Positions 44,755 through 56,097 of a stretch of DNA of 64,000 bases are shown one piece after another (position 1 is the stretch's first letter; each line of letters starts with the position of its first letter). This stretch comes from Zygnema cylindricum (Eukaryota > Streptophyta > Zygnematophyceae > Zygnematales > Zygnemataceae), in NCBI GenBank assembly GCA_037447655.1, contig JBBHKE010000054.1:21005-85004 (forward strand), read 5' to 3'. The translations under genes were made by a program, and so were the position numbers. Under the pieces are notes generated by a model. The model ran no database searches and had not been told where the DNA came from. It saw only the letters and a list, made by a program, of their open reading frames with translations.

Positions 44755-45096
44755 CAAATAGATAGTTTTCAGGGAAGACCAGATTTTTGATGCCTTTTCA
44801 TTTTGATATGTGACATAAGTAGATCTTCCGAGATCATTAACTTTAACAAATGGAGAGCTTGCTGATTTTTCCCATTATAGGATGCTTCATTTTCAGCAAG
44901 GCTGACATCAACTACATCAATTGCTTTCAAATAGATAGTTTTCAGGGAAGACCAGATTTTTGATGCCTTTTCATTTTGATATGTGACATAAGTAGATCTT
45001 CCGAGATCATTAACTTTAACAAATGGAGAGCTTGCTGATTTTTCCCATTATAGGATGCTTCATTTTCAGCAAGGCTGACATCAACTACATCAAACA
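44755..45096. repeat. 173-bp tandem duplication in F7 gag
   Basis: The block from TTTCAAATAGATAGTTTTC to ACATCAACTACATCAA occurs twice in a row with a period of 173 bp and almost no differences. The period is not a multiple of three, so it shifts the gag frame. The near identity suggests it arose after insertion. Confidence 0.85.
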
Positions 45097-45176
45097 ATTT
45101 TACTTGAGTGAAATAAAACTCAACCAGATCAGACCAATAGATGTATTTCCTTCCATCAAAAACTGGGATCCGTGAG

Positions 45177-45191
45177 GGTGTGCCCGTGACC
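45177..45191 (-). promoter_or_regulatory. F7 primer-binding site, diverged
   Basis: Minus-strand GGTCACGGGCACACC next to the LTR end, 12 of 15 bases as in the F1a site. Same place in the gag frame (VTGTP). It may have decayed or be adapted to a different tRNA. Confidence 0.5.
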
Positions 45192-46086
45192 TGTTGTTCT
45201 ATGACTACTACACCAAATGAAGATGAGGATGATGTTGGAGTAGTCATCACAAAATTCATATAAGCAAGAAGCTCTCACAGATGCTCATAAAATTCCACAC
45301 AACTTTGGAACACAGCCAAAGATAATTTAGGGAACCAAATGGCCTACAAATATGACACAACGCAGATAATACACAAAAAAACACAAGTGCAAATTTACAT
45401 AGAAATCTGCAAACAGATCTGAGAAATATTCTCAGTCAATGATATCAAAAATGTCACAGCATAATTTTGATACAACAAGTTCCTAATTTTGAAATGTTTA
45501 AGTCTTGTATTTATACCTAAAAGATCTATTCTTCTAGAAGCTAGTAGCTACTCACTATCCTACCTAAACAAGGAAGACATATCAGCCATACATCAATAAT
45601 ATCTACTGTCTGAAAGGAGGATACCTGAAAATGTCAAGGTATGTCATACAGAATGAATCTGAACTGAGACACTAATCAAACAAAACACGCTTCTGTACAA
45701 ACTAGAGATAAGCAATGTCATAGTACACCATGTACAACACGTCAGATAATTGCAGACGTGGTCTAGGATGACCACCTTCAGTCGACAGCAAATTTTCACC
45801 GTCCATCATTACGAAGTTTCCTTCAAGATGAAACTTTTATGTGACACCTCGGTCTTTATGGTAAGTCTGAATAGTACGAACGGATCTTTGTAGATTGTCT
45901 CGTTTACCGACACGTGTCTTTAAGCCTGTCACAATGTGAACTCACTCACTGTAACTCACTCACTGTTCACTGTAACATTAATTTTGGTATATACTGATCC
46001 AAACTTTCACAAAATATTCTAAGTACTGAAACACACACTCCCCTCACTTATGAAGATTAGTGAGGACTAAAGCTTTGAAAACAACA
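45192..46086 (-). repeat. F7 5' LTR, 895 bp
   Basis: Plus-strand ends TGTTGTTCTATG and AAACAACA, followed by CTACA. The gag ATG at 45259 lies inside it. The last 60 bases form an inverted repeat ATGACTACT..AGTAGTCAT just before the primer-binding site. Confidence 0.9.
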
Positions 46087-46187
46087 CTACAAGAGTCACA
46101 AGGAAGTAATCTACACCTAAAAACTGAAACGGAACAGAACAATACTAACAAGAGCAAATAACCAAAAACAAAACAATAACATACTTA

Positions 46188-47498
46188 GGGTGGGTCTTTG
46201 TGTGCCAATTCAAAGATTTTTTTCTGTCGTTTTCCTTTAAAACTAGGCGTCGTATCGCGTAAGTTTCAACCATACAAAAAATTAGGAAGAAGGAGAAGTA
46301 CATTTTGCGTCATCGTCAAATTTAAGATGTACTACATGTTGTTGTCTTGTGTGATCCGACCCACGGCCACGCCAAAAAACATCATCTTCAAACTTTTCTT
46401 TAAAACACATAGACGATGTGTTTTAAAACAAAGTATTTTCGAAAAACAAATAGTAACGCGTATTTGCACGTGTAACTTTTTTTCCAAAAATTTGAAATGA
46501 ATTCAATCGACGGCGAAAGGTACACAATTTGTTATGTTTTGCTGGTTTGCGTCCATCAAAGTACACAATTTGTTTTGTTTTGTCGCGTTTTGTTCTGTAC
46601 GGTTCATGTCTGGGGTCTCAAAATTACGATGCCATTTCATGGAATCGAGAGAAATCTCCTAGGGCGCCCCAGCAACTCGCACACGCAACCTCACATTCAC
46701 GCCTTTGCAAACTTCGCCATTCATCATCCTTTCACGAGGCGGCTCTACGCTAACCGGTGGGAAGTTGGAGAAAACAGTTGGAGTGACGTTTTCCGACCAC
46801 TGCCAAAGAAATTCAAGCACTTTTTTTGCCTTAAAAAAATTAAAGCCCACCATTATTATTGTTATGTTGTTTTAACCCGGAAAAAGTCGGATAACAAGTC
46901 TATTTCATTATGTTGTGTCATCTAAAATTTTTACCATTTTTTTACAGGCTCAAAATTACCAAAAAGAAATTATAGTTATTGTGCTTAGTATTTGTTTTCT
47001 TACATCACACTTAATCTACTACACAAATCGGTTATTCTAAAACCAAGTTATTATTATTATGATTACTATTATTATATTTATTTGTTTTTCTTTATTATCT
47101 TTATTTATTTACATAAGAATGTAAAAACGCGTAGAAATAGAGTTTCAAAGCGCGTGGAAATTGCCAAAAAGGCAACGGTACAGAGAAGGCCGCGGAAACG
47201 ACACTTCTTCAACCATAGACAGCATCCATGGTCAAAGGGTTGAAAATGAAAACGTCACATAAAATACAAATGTCGCATAAAATTATGCAGTGTCACAAAC
47301 AATTTTGAACAATCAGGTGCGGCATCACATGTTATAGACGTTGACAAGCGTCACGGGCACTGTTAGCGTATACAACCGTCACACCCTTAAGTAACAAGTA
47401 TTTTGTTACACATAGGGACACCCAAAATCCGGGTCCGCCGGATCTGCGCTAAGAAACAAAGTAAATTCGCTAAGTTTCAAGTACATGGAGACGCACCG
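46188..47498. mobile_element. GGG-ended TIR element, about 1.3 kb
   Basis: Left end TTA|GGGTGGGTCTTTGTGTG. Right end CAAGTACATGGAGACGCACC, then G and TTA; its complement begins GGTGCGTCTCCATG. TTA on both sides fits a TWA target duplication. Internal blocks near the right end (CCGGGTCCGCCGGATC, TTCGCTAAGTT) recur at 49680-49740 and 63560-63720. No transposase frame was recognised. Confidence 0.6.
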
Positions 47499-47501
47499 TT
47501 A

Positions 47502-49660
47502 GACCGACTACAAAATGAAAAAACCTTAAACTAGACTACCCTTAGAGAGGGGTTAATGCAAGCTTCTCAAGTAGTCGAGGCATGTAAAACGTCATGCAGC
47601 TACCAAACGAAATCACTAAAAATAGGAGTGTCATCTTGAAGTCTAAGAATGGTACGTGCGAAACTATCGACAAGAAAAGAAGCACCAACCAAAGATAAAA
47701 GACGGCCCAATGTGTAATCTTTGCATTTAAAATGTTCATTTTCACTTCATCGGCCGCAGATATTTACCCTAATGAGAATCGGATGGTCAAAATGGTTAAG
47801 CCAAAAGCGCGCCAATGAAGCCGAGAGCCCTTACGAATAAAAATCGCAAACCGGTGAAACAAATATCGACGTCAGGAAATCGCGGCTGGCATGATTGGCT
47901 GACCCAAAAAATCTCCAATGCCGGCGAGCCTTTTTAAGGACCCTCGTCGACGTTCAACCGTACATTCTATTTTGGACGGATCTGTGGAACGCAAAACTAA
48001 AATGATTGTGTGGACTGTGGAGCACACGTGGCAATTGGTGACGGAGGTGATTGTCACGAAGTTCATGGACATATTCTTGATTGGTTCCTTTGACTCCTGC
48101 ATAAACGACAAAATTCTATGTTTTTATTGGAGATCTGACGATTTCGAATCTCAAAACGTTTTCATTTAGTGTGACGCTACAATCGGCGGTCAGTAGCGCG
48201 CTTCCGACGAAACGACGTCTGCCGTACAAGTCTCATATGTACGGAAATAAATTAATATTAGTTACGTGAATCTCTATCAGGGCTGGGCTTGATTGGGTCC
48301 AAAAACACGTAGTTTAGGTATAAATAATAAAATCGCATTTTTTTACTAAGCGCCAAAAGGTTTGGATCCATGACAGCTCACTGCGTGGCCCTTACAAACA
48401 AAATGGAATATAAATAATGGAAGAACAAACAAATATGTCGAAAAAAATAAAATAGAATATAATACCGGCGGTTGCACGCTTCACATTTTTTTGTAAGCAT
48501 CGGTTCCCAAATCGATAACTTTTTTTCGAGGTGTAAAAAAATAAATAATCGCCTTTGAATCTTCACGGGCAGTTTTAGTGAATCATGTTTTTTTTCTCTC
48601 CAACAAAAAAAAATTACGTGTCAAATACAGTTCCGCCAGATTCCCCCGGCTGCGCCAATCATTGCGCATGTACGGCCTTTATTTGCGGGACATCGCGGTT
48701 TTTCGAAAAGTGCGTAACAGGCGTTTTATGAGCCCCAATGGAGCTAACAGTACGAATTGAACCAGTACACGTGGCCAGAATCTTAAGGCTTCCGGATTTT
48801 ACCTTCAGTTCTGTACGTTACAGACCATGACGTCATAGCAGGAAGACCCGAAACCCCATTCTTGCGCAGATACGTCTGCACTGTTCCGACGTAGGCTGGG
48901 GAGAATACACCTTTATCGAAAATGCCAACACACACACGTGGACACAGGGTTACAAAGCGGCTCAAATCTGCGGCTAAAAGACAAACACGCCCTGGTGGGC
49001 AAAGCTGGCATGGCCAAAATTATGCCACGCTACATATTTTTTTGAAATGACAGATGTACTAGCTTTATGCGGCCAGCACGACAGCGTGACAAGCTGGAAT
49101 CTTCAGAAACGACGTGGCAGAACACGAGCTGAATTCCAAGACGACAATGCGAATCTACGTTTCTGTACAAATTTTTTAACGACCTGCAGTGAGATTCACC
49201 GTATCCGATTCATCGAAACTCCGAGGCCGCACTAGCCGGATTTCCATACGGGCTCCGCTTACGGGCCAAAACTGGTGCCTCAAGGCCGTTTTCAACGATT
49301 GAGCACAAATAACCGTCCAAATCAGAATCCGCTAATATCCTGCGGCCATAAACTTCCCATTAAAACGGGCCTTGAAATGACAATTTTTCGACCGTTTTGG
49401 AATGATTTTTCCTCTAGGCTAATAAAGGGAATGAACTAACTTATGTCGATTACTCCAATGCAGGAGGTATTTTAAATAGTGAACTGTACAAAATGAGCAA
49501 GTACGTGGTAATTTTTGGTACAAAATTGTACAAAAAGTCTTGGATGACGGAGTCGCACTGAGGTATGATTCATTGAGGCAAAGACTAGGGGATATGGCAC
49601 CTAGATTGTTATTAAAACTAAGGAAACTACGTCTAAAAATAAAACAGGTAGTAATTAGTG
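47502..49660. other. Intergenic sequence without recognisable features
   Basis: No ORF with conserved motifs, no paired TIRs and no LTR parts were found. A few CACGTGG boxes (near 48025 and 48770) occur. The sequence may contain decayed transposon remnants. Confidence 0.35.
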
Positions 49661-49663
49661 TAA

Positions 49664-51153
49664 GGGTATGTCCCCATGTACTTCTAACTTAGCGAACTTT
49701 GTTTGTTAGCCCGGATCCGACAGACCCATATTCTAAGTGTCTCTATGTGTTTACTCAAATTTGTAACTTAACTCTGTGATGATTGTATACGTCGACAATG
49801 CCCGTGATGGCTGTCAACGTGTACAATCTGTCTTGCCGCATCGTATTTTTCGAAACTTTTTGAAGCGTCGCAAGACATATCGTAATTTTTGAAACAATTT
49901 GGCATGCCGCATGTCATTACGTGACATCGTAGACGCACAGCCTTGCAGTCATGGTTGTACGACATGCCTTTGCGTAAACCTCTCGTGTCCGGCCACCAGA
50001 CTTCGCAAATTTTTCACCTTTACGTGAAATGACACTGCACCGTCGAGACCCCTTCAAAAAAGCACCGTACAAGGTGCATGCAGACAAAAACGAACAGCGA
50101 TGTACTTTTTTCATTCATCAAAAACTTTTGAAAACTTTTCACACGTGGGAATATGTTTCCCTATTTGTGTAAACAGTTCTACTTTATTTAAAACACATTC
50201 CTGATGTGGTATACGATAAGTTTGAAGATAACGTGACAGTGGGTGAAAAAACACAAGACAATTTTTCGTACATCCTAAGTTCGACGATGATGCAAATTGT
50301 ACTTTACAAATTTGCGATTTATTGGTACTGTCGCAACTTAGGTAGTACGACTCTAAGGGTGAAGTCCCATCATACGTTTATGTAATTGTACGACAAACTC
50401 TACATACCGGGTCGACTAAGTCGATGTTCCATCACGTAGAGTTTGTAAGCCACTTGTTTTATATTGATTGGCGCCACGCAAGCTACGGTCCGATATTGAA
50501 TATCTTTCAATTTTTTTGCACCGACAAACTTAAGTTCAAATCTTGACTTGCGTACCAAGTACCTGCGTACGAAGTATTAAAACGACAAAGATTTTATACT
50601 TTTTTGCAGACGCTAATCTGTACGCCAGCTCATTTTTTAGGGTTTCACTTTTCGAACATAACGAAAGTCCTTTGAGAAAAATAGTGTGACGAACAAAATG
50701 AAACGAAAATAGCGTGACGAGGGAATATTACGAAACTTCGTTTTTATTTTTGGTTGTATTTTGGGAACTCTGTGTCATGTGGAACTCTTAAGATTTTTCG
50801 TTGGTTTTCCATCATGACACGTAGCTAAATCGTCTAGCGTGTCACGAATTTATTTTTCTGTATCTGCCAACCCACCTCCTCGAGGTGGGTTGACAGTTAC
50901 AGAATAAAATTAAGCGAACTCCTCGCAGATGAACATCCGACGGCCAGTATCACTTCCAAGACCTTCGGAGAGTATCGGCAAGATTCTCTGTAATGTTGTT
51001 TTTCGTATAAAGACAATATAGGCGGTACAATTTGGTACGGAGGGTCGTGAATTTATGTAAACTACGCCACTTTTCGCCTGATGGAACGTCACCCTAAGTT
51101 TGAAAAGAACACGACCAAAAAAAATATGTACTTAGCCACATAGGGTCGTACCC
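49664..51153. mobile_element. GGG-ended TIR element with TAA duplication, holding another inside
   Basis: TAA|GGGTATGTCCCCATGTAC on the left and CATAGGGTCGTACCC|TAA on the right. It matches the element at 27501-29471 at both ends. Removing the nested element (50357-51094) leaves about 750 bp. Non-autonomous. Confidence 0.7.
50357..51094. mobile_element. Nested TIR element, 738 bp, with TAA duplication
   Basis: TAA|GGGTGAAGTCCCATCA ... TGATGGAACGTCACCC|TAA. The uninterrupted site is visible in the related element near 29415 (GCGCTAAATTTTAAAAG), which confirms the insertion and the 3-bp TAA duplication. It contains a strong hairpin near 50872-50894 with core CACCTCCTCGAGGTG. Confidence 0.78.
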
Positions 51154-51156
51154 TAA

Positions 51157-51811
51157 AAAAGAAATCTTATCTTACATTTGTGACGATTGTATACGTTGAC
51201 AATACTTGTGACGGTTGTCAACGTCTACAATTCGTGTTGTCGCACGTTGTTTTTTGTAACTGCTTGTGACGTACCACCTTTCAATCAGTGTCGTTTCATG
51301 GTTGAAAATATGCGCTTGCTTTTGCGTCTCTTGTGCGGTCGACGTGATTTGGCATCAGAATCTCAAGACCCCTGCAAACAAAATTTGTATCAGACAAAAA
51401 TGGACAAAACAAAACAAATTGTGTACTTTTCCTCGTCGCATAACGCAAAAGGGAAAATCATAGCTAACGAATCTTGTAATTTTCCTCGTCGCTTAAAATA
51501 GTTTGATTTTTTTTTTTAACTTTGACACGTGCGAATTTGAGTTCCTATTTGTTTACCGAAAATACTTTGATTCAAAACACGTTGTCGATGTGTTTTAAAG
51601 AAAAGTTTGAAGATGACGTTTAGTGAAGTGGCCGTGGGTCGAAAACACAAGACGACAACATGTAGTACATTCTAAGTTCGATGATGACGCAAAATGTACT
51701 TCTACTTTTTTCGATTTCTTTGTACGGTCGTAACTTAGGTTGTACGACGTTATGTTTTAGAGGAAAACGACAGAAAAAAAAAACCTTCTTTTGGCATATG
51801 GGGACATACCC
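51157..51811. mobile_element. 5'-truncated copy of the same TIR family
   Basis: Right end ATATGGGGACATACCC|TAA at 51795-51814. The interior (GTGACGATTGTATACG, GTTGTCAACGTCTACAATT) matches 49770-49850 and 63760-63820. The left TIR is missing: the copy begins directly after the end of the preceding element. Confidence 0.55.
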
Positions 51812-51814
51812 TAA

Positions 51815-52453
51815 GTCGGCTTACTAATGAGTATTGTAGTTGACACGAACGTATATCACAGTCACGTGACTAATCACGTAAAGTTACATGTCTTCATTTG
51901 ATTGGTACCGGATAAGTAAAAGTTTAAATATTGAAATCCAAAATATTTTACAACTAGACCAATTTTAATGTAGAATTTATATCTTTCATACTATATCGCT
52001 ATACAAAATATGCGTACTATGTCATTGTATCACGATAACTTCCTTTTCTTCGCAAACGCTCAATCGTTTTTAGCGCCTTCTTTATGCAATGTTATATTTC
52101 AATAACGCACCAAAAAATAGTACGGCATGGTACGATCAAGTACACAATTTTGTAAAATACCTGAGTGTGCGTTTGATGTAACTGCACCCTAACAGTATAG
52201 CATTATTTGACACAACAGACCTCCTGCTTTAGGAGAAAAATACACCGACGAAGGTGAATCTGTTATGTCAACGAAAATGTTTTTTGTATCACAAACTGTT
52301 TTAGCATATGATAGGGACTCGCTACCGGACGTTTGTATGTTTTACCAAAGCGTACACAATTGTAAAATATAAAGTACAAATGAGATCATTATATGGGCGA
52401 CACGTATAGAAGCCTAGTCAGCTAAAAAGTGCCTGCAAACTTTCAAAGGTTTT
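51815..52453. other. AT-rich spacer between TIR elements
   Basis: No ORF, TIR pair or repeat recognised. Confidence 0.35.
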
Positions 52454-52456
52454 TTA

Positions 52457-53409
52457 GGGTACGTCCCCATGTATTAGAGTATCGACTTTAATTTGTCGTT
52501 TTCACCGAAAACACAATTCCGTACGAGAAAAACTTTAGCCGTAAAAAAAAATCAACTCTTTAAAAGTATAGCAAACCTCAAGTCGATACTTTGAATGTAC
52601 TTCATGTTTGTCATCATGTGAACGCATCTTGGCATTTTCCTTTTTTCGTCCCCCTGGCAAGAGAATCCAGCCCGTAAAAAAACTTCGTCAAAAATCACGT
52701 CGCGACCTGATTTTAGGGAAAGTACCGCCCAAACAACGAAAGAAAAATGACCCACGCACGCGCCACACGCGTGGGAAAATTGTAGGACGAGGGAGAGTAC
52801 TCGCTATTTTTCTCCCTGCCCAACACTTGCAGGTACGAAAAAGACAAGGATGTACTGAAAAAAAATTGCAGGGGTCTCGAACCTCCAATTTCATTCATGG
52901 GTCCTCGGTAGAATTTTGCATTGTCGTCGCCTCTCCCCTCTCCTTCTCACACTATCACTTTTATCTCACACTTTTTAGAATGAGGCAAGACAAAATTGGT
53001 ATGAAATCAAAGATATTTGAAAAATATTTTGTTTGACTACCTTTATGTATATTTTAATGGCAAGTAGAGCGAAAAAAGTTGAGAAAACGAAATCGCGTAT
53101 CCATGGCCGAAAGTTCTTGAATCTGTGACGTCATAAGTGAGCGTGACGTCACAATGTTACAAAACCCTAAACATCTGCCACGTCACAAAATTACAAAAAT
53201 GTAGACGTCTACAACTGTCGCTGTTTCAGTTGGCGTCACTAAATTCGTAGTCGTCGTCAACCGTCACAAAGTTGTACCTACGTCTACAACCGTCACATTT
53301 CAAAGTTCCGATTTCACTTTCGCACATAGGGACGCTTTTCAAAGTAGTACGGAACACTTCACTAAAGACCAAAGTACTTTTTCAAAGTATCGCTTACATG
53401 GGGACGTAC
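52457..53409 (+). mobile_element. GGG-ended TIR element, first of a head-to-head pair
   Basis: TTA|GGGTACGTCCCCATGTATT on the left, TTACATGGGGACGTAC on the right, abutting TAA and the next element at 53413. The interior carries a block (GAGGGAGAGTACTCGC near 52789) that recurs inverted in the neighbour and in modified form at 57251. No transposase. Confidence 0.7.
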
Positions 53410-53412
53410 TAA

Positions 53413-54358
53413 GGGTACGTCCCCATGTAATCGGTACTTTGGCAAAGTATTTTGGACTGTAGTATAGATTCTCCGTACTACTTTGAAGAGCGTCCCAATG
53501 TGCGAAAATCAAATCGGAACTTTGAAATGTGACGGTTGTAGACGTAGGTACTACTGATGACGATTGAAGGCGACTACGAAACTTCCGACGATTAGTGACG
53601 CCAACAAAAACAGCGACAGTGGCAGACGTCTGGATTTTTGTGAAATCGCAAATGTTTAGGGTTTGGTGACATTGTGACGTCACGCTCACTTGTGACAACG
53701 TCGACGTCACGGATTCAAGAAATTTCCGCCATGGTTTCCCGATTTCGCTTTTTCTACTTTTCTCACTCGATTTGCCATTAAATAAAAACCTAAAAAATTA
53801 AAAAAAAAAAAAATTAAAGATCTTTCATTTTATGCCAATATTGTCGTGTCTCATTCTAAAAAGTGTGAGATACAAGCGATAGTGTGAGAGGGAGAGAGGA
53901 GGGGCGACGACGGCGAAAAATTATGCAAAGGACCCATGAATGCAAGTGGAAGTCCGAGACCCCTGCAATTTTTTTCCGTACATAGCGCGTGTCGGGTACG
54001 GAGAAAAATAGCAAGGACTGTCCCTCCTCGAAAAATTTTACAAGTCGTGTGGCGCGGGCGTGGTTCTTTTTTCATTCGCTGTTTGGGCGGTACTTGAACT
54101 AAAATCACCTCCTCGAGGTGATTTTGGATGAAGTTTTTTTTTGGGCTGGATTCTCTTGCCCGGGGGTCGAAAAGGGGAAAACGCCAAAAGGCGTTCACAT
54201 AACGACAAACACCCCGTACATCCAAAGTATGAATCGACGTTCACTTTACTTTGGTAAAAATGATTTTCTCGTACGGCTAAAGTTTTTTTCAAAGTTCCCT
54301 GAATTTTCGGGCAAAAAGACAGAGAAAAGTATGTACTTTAATACATGGGGACGTACCC
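53413..54358 (-). mobile_element. GGG-ended TIR element, second of a head-to-head pair
   Basis: GGGTACGTCCCCATGTAATC on the left and ATACATGGGGACGTACCC|TTA on the right. The sequence is the inverted relative of 52457-53409: its left end matches that copy's right end, and GGGCTGGATTCTCTTGCC near 54147 is the complement of the block near 52660. It has a stem-loop near 54105-54129 with core CACCTCCTCGAGGTG that is absent from its partner. Confidence 0.7.
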
Positions 54359-54361
54359 TTA

Positions 54362-55983
54362 CCCTCAGATTGAAAATCGGACAAATGTGTACTTAAAAAA
54401 AGATATTTTAAGTGGCGAAAAAAATATTAACACTAATAGCGATACACGATGTACTGTAGCGGTGGGCTGTTCATCATGTCAAGTGTGACGTGGTTTTGGC
54501 ACGTGGATTGACGTAATTGGCTGAGCGTCTTCGCACAACCTTTTATTGTCGTTGTTGAGTCCATTTCCAAGTCCTCCAATAGCTAGAGTTGATAGCACCA
54601 ACTCGGTAGCGACTTTTATTGACAGCAATCTTAAAATAGTTGTTAACAACACTATTCAAATAAGTGGATTAAAATATGCCACGTTCCCAACCAAACTATT
54701 GTTCTACATTTTAATTCCGCCTCAAGACGAATACTCTCTCCACGCTAAAAGACCGGGGGTCAGTACTGTACTATACGTGGTTCGAAGAAATCTTCAAGGT
54801 GAGGTCAACATCAAGCTGAAGACCTGAAGTCCTCACAAATAAAAGAGCGAAAAACGCTGACACGTTAAAACAAACAGACGCCGTAAGGTTACATTGTCAT
54901 TTACGTGCGTTGTGACTCAAAGCGCGTCGATCATGAAACCATACGGCACATAAATATCGAAATCTTACCCCGCGTAAGGGCGCCAAAGCGTGTTGTTCAT
55001 GCAAACTTGCAAATAACAATATAAATTTTCTAAGTAAACAGAGTCCGAGTCTGTACTGTAGTCCTCCCACTTGCTCGCCCTCTCGGCTCCCGGCCCTCAC
55101 TCCTCCTCCCTCTCCCTCTCTCCCTCTTCCTCCCTCCCTCACTCCTCTCTGCCTCCTTAATTCCTGCTTCTGTCCGTCCCGCCTTCCGTTATTCCCTCCT
55201 TTTCGCTCTCCCTCTCTCCCTCCCTCCCTCTCCCTCTCTCTCTCTTTCCCTCTCTCCCTCCTTACCTCCCCCTCCCTCCTTTCCTCCCTCCCTCCCTCCT
55301 CCGGCTATTTTTTTTTGAAGAGATGGCTTCTACCGAATTACGGGATTTTTTTTTTAATAATCATTCGCCGCAATTTTCTCGAATTGATGACTTCTATTAT
55401 TTTTTCGGGAAAATGTCTCCCAGGAGACAGAGATTTGGAGGCAAATTTGAGAAATTTATTTCAATGTAAGCTCTTTGGAAAGCCATTAAAACATCCTTGA
55501 TCATCCCTACTCTCTCTCTCTCTCTCGATCTCTCTCTTTCCCTCTTCTCCCTCTCCATCTCCTTCCCTCCTTTCCTCCCTCCTTCCCTTTAATTTACAGA
55601 TTCCGAACTCTATCAGCTACTTTAAAACAATAAATAAATCAAAAAAATTGACTAACTCGGGAACCCAAACAATGGGTTGGTTATTTCAGGTGAAAGATTT
55701 TCCGACCCAAAAACAAACGAAAATTATTTCCCGGAAGAAAAGAAAAATTCCACACTAAATATGGTTTCAAAAATTTTATGTTTAATGAAAAAAGGGGAAG
55801 CAGAAAATTTTCAAATTCCAGAAAAACTGTCGAATGTTTCACAAAGTAAGTTTTTTACCTCACAATTTTTTATTTTTTATTTTTCCTTTTTTTTTCAATT
55901 TTGCTGCTTTTGATCTAAATTAGAAATTTCATATTCCGAAAAAAAAAAGTATATATAAAAATATAAAAAGGAGATTTTTTTTT
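54362..55983. other. Spacer with a decayed MITE and CT-rich tracts
   Basis: 54420-54730 resembles the MITE at 1053-1251 (GGTAGCGACTTTT, TTAACAACACTATT, GCCACGT) but lacks clean ends. CT-rich tracts follow at 55065-55312 and 55508-55590. No gene was recognised. Confidence 0.4.
55065..55312. repeat. CT-rich low-complexity tract
   Basis: About 250 bp built of CCCTCTCT and CTCCCTCC units, with almost only pyrimidines on the plus strand. A second shorter tract lies at 55508-55590. Such polypyrimidine DNA can form triplexes; no coding role is seen. Confidence 0.8.
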
Positions 55984-56094
55984 CAAAGTTCCGATTTCAC
56001 TTTCGCACATAGGGACGCTTTTCAAAGTAGTACGGAACAATTCACTACAGTCCAAAATACTTTTGCAAAGTATCCCTTACATGGGGACGTACCC
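55984..56094. mobile_element. Isolated end of a GGG-ended TIR element
   Basis: About 110 bp match the right end of the element at 52457-53409 (TTCAAAGTTCCGATTTCAC ... TTACATGGGGACGTACCC|TTA). No partner end was found, so it is a fragment. Confidence 0.65.
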
Positions 56095-56097
56095 TTA

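Larger units (their letters stand above)
43940..45259 (-). pseudogene. F7 gag and protease remnant
   Basis: Starts at 45259, inside the LTR (MNFVMTTPTSSSSS), and passes through the primer-site peptide VTGTPSRIPVF, YIYWSDLVEFYF and NGKNQQALHLLKLMISEDLL. A 173-bp tandem duplication then breaks the frame. Gag continues at about 44757-44431 (KANDQHEIITAGDIYDYRYT, GLRLLLAENACSRGNF, RGLPEEYKEAS). The zinc knuckle CVYCYNQGHLYKQC (CX2CX4HX4C) follows near 44390-44345. The protease region near 44080 is scrambled by frameshifts. Confidence 0.8.
29702..46086 (-). mobile_element. F7 Ty1/copia retrotransposon, minus strand, host of two nested elements
   Basis: LTRs at 29702-30582 and 45192-46086 start TGTT and end ACAACA on the plus strand. 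They are flanked by the exact duplication CTACA (29697-29701 and 46087-46091). Internal order on the minus strand: gag (45259 downward), protease, integrase (to 43004), linker (38690-38843), RT and RNase H (38335-37064), polypurine tract (30583-30590). It is interrupted by F1a (30608-37058) and F6 (38844-42998). The LTRs lack the hairpin and tRNA-like modules of the other families, so it is a separate lineage. Its frame is broken in several places. Confidence 0.9.

Noticed and set aside
46497-46925. 142-codon open frame inside the TIR element at 46188-47498 as a transposase
   Set aside because: No DDE, zinc-finger or Myb-like motif; Cys/His-rich but without regular spacing.
55065-55590. CT-rich tracts as a promoter or CRISPR-like array
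   Set aside because: No spacer-repeat structure and no gene next to them; simple low-complexity sequence.
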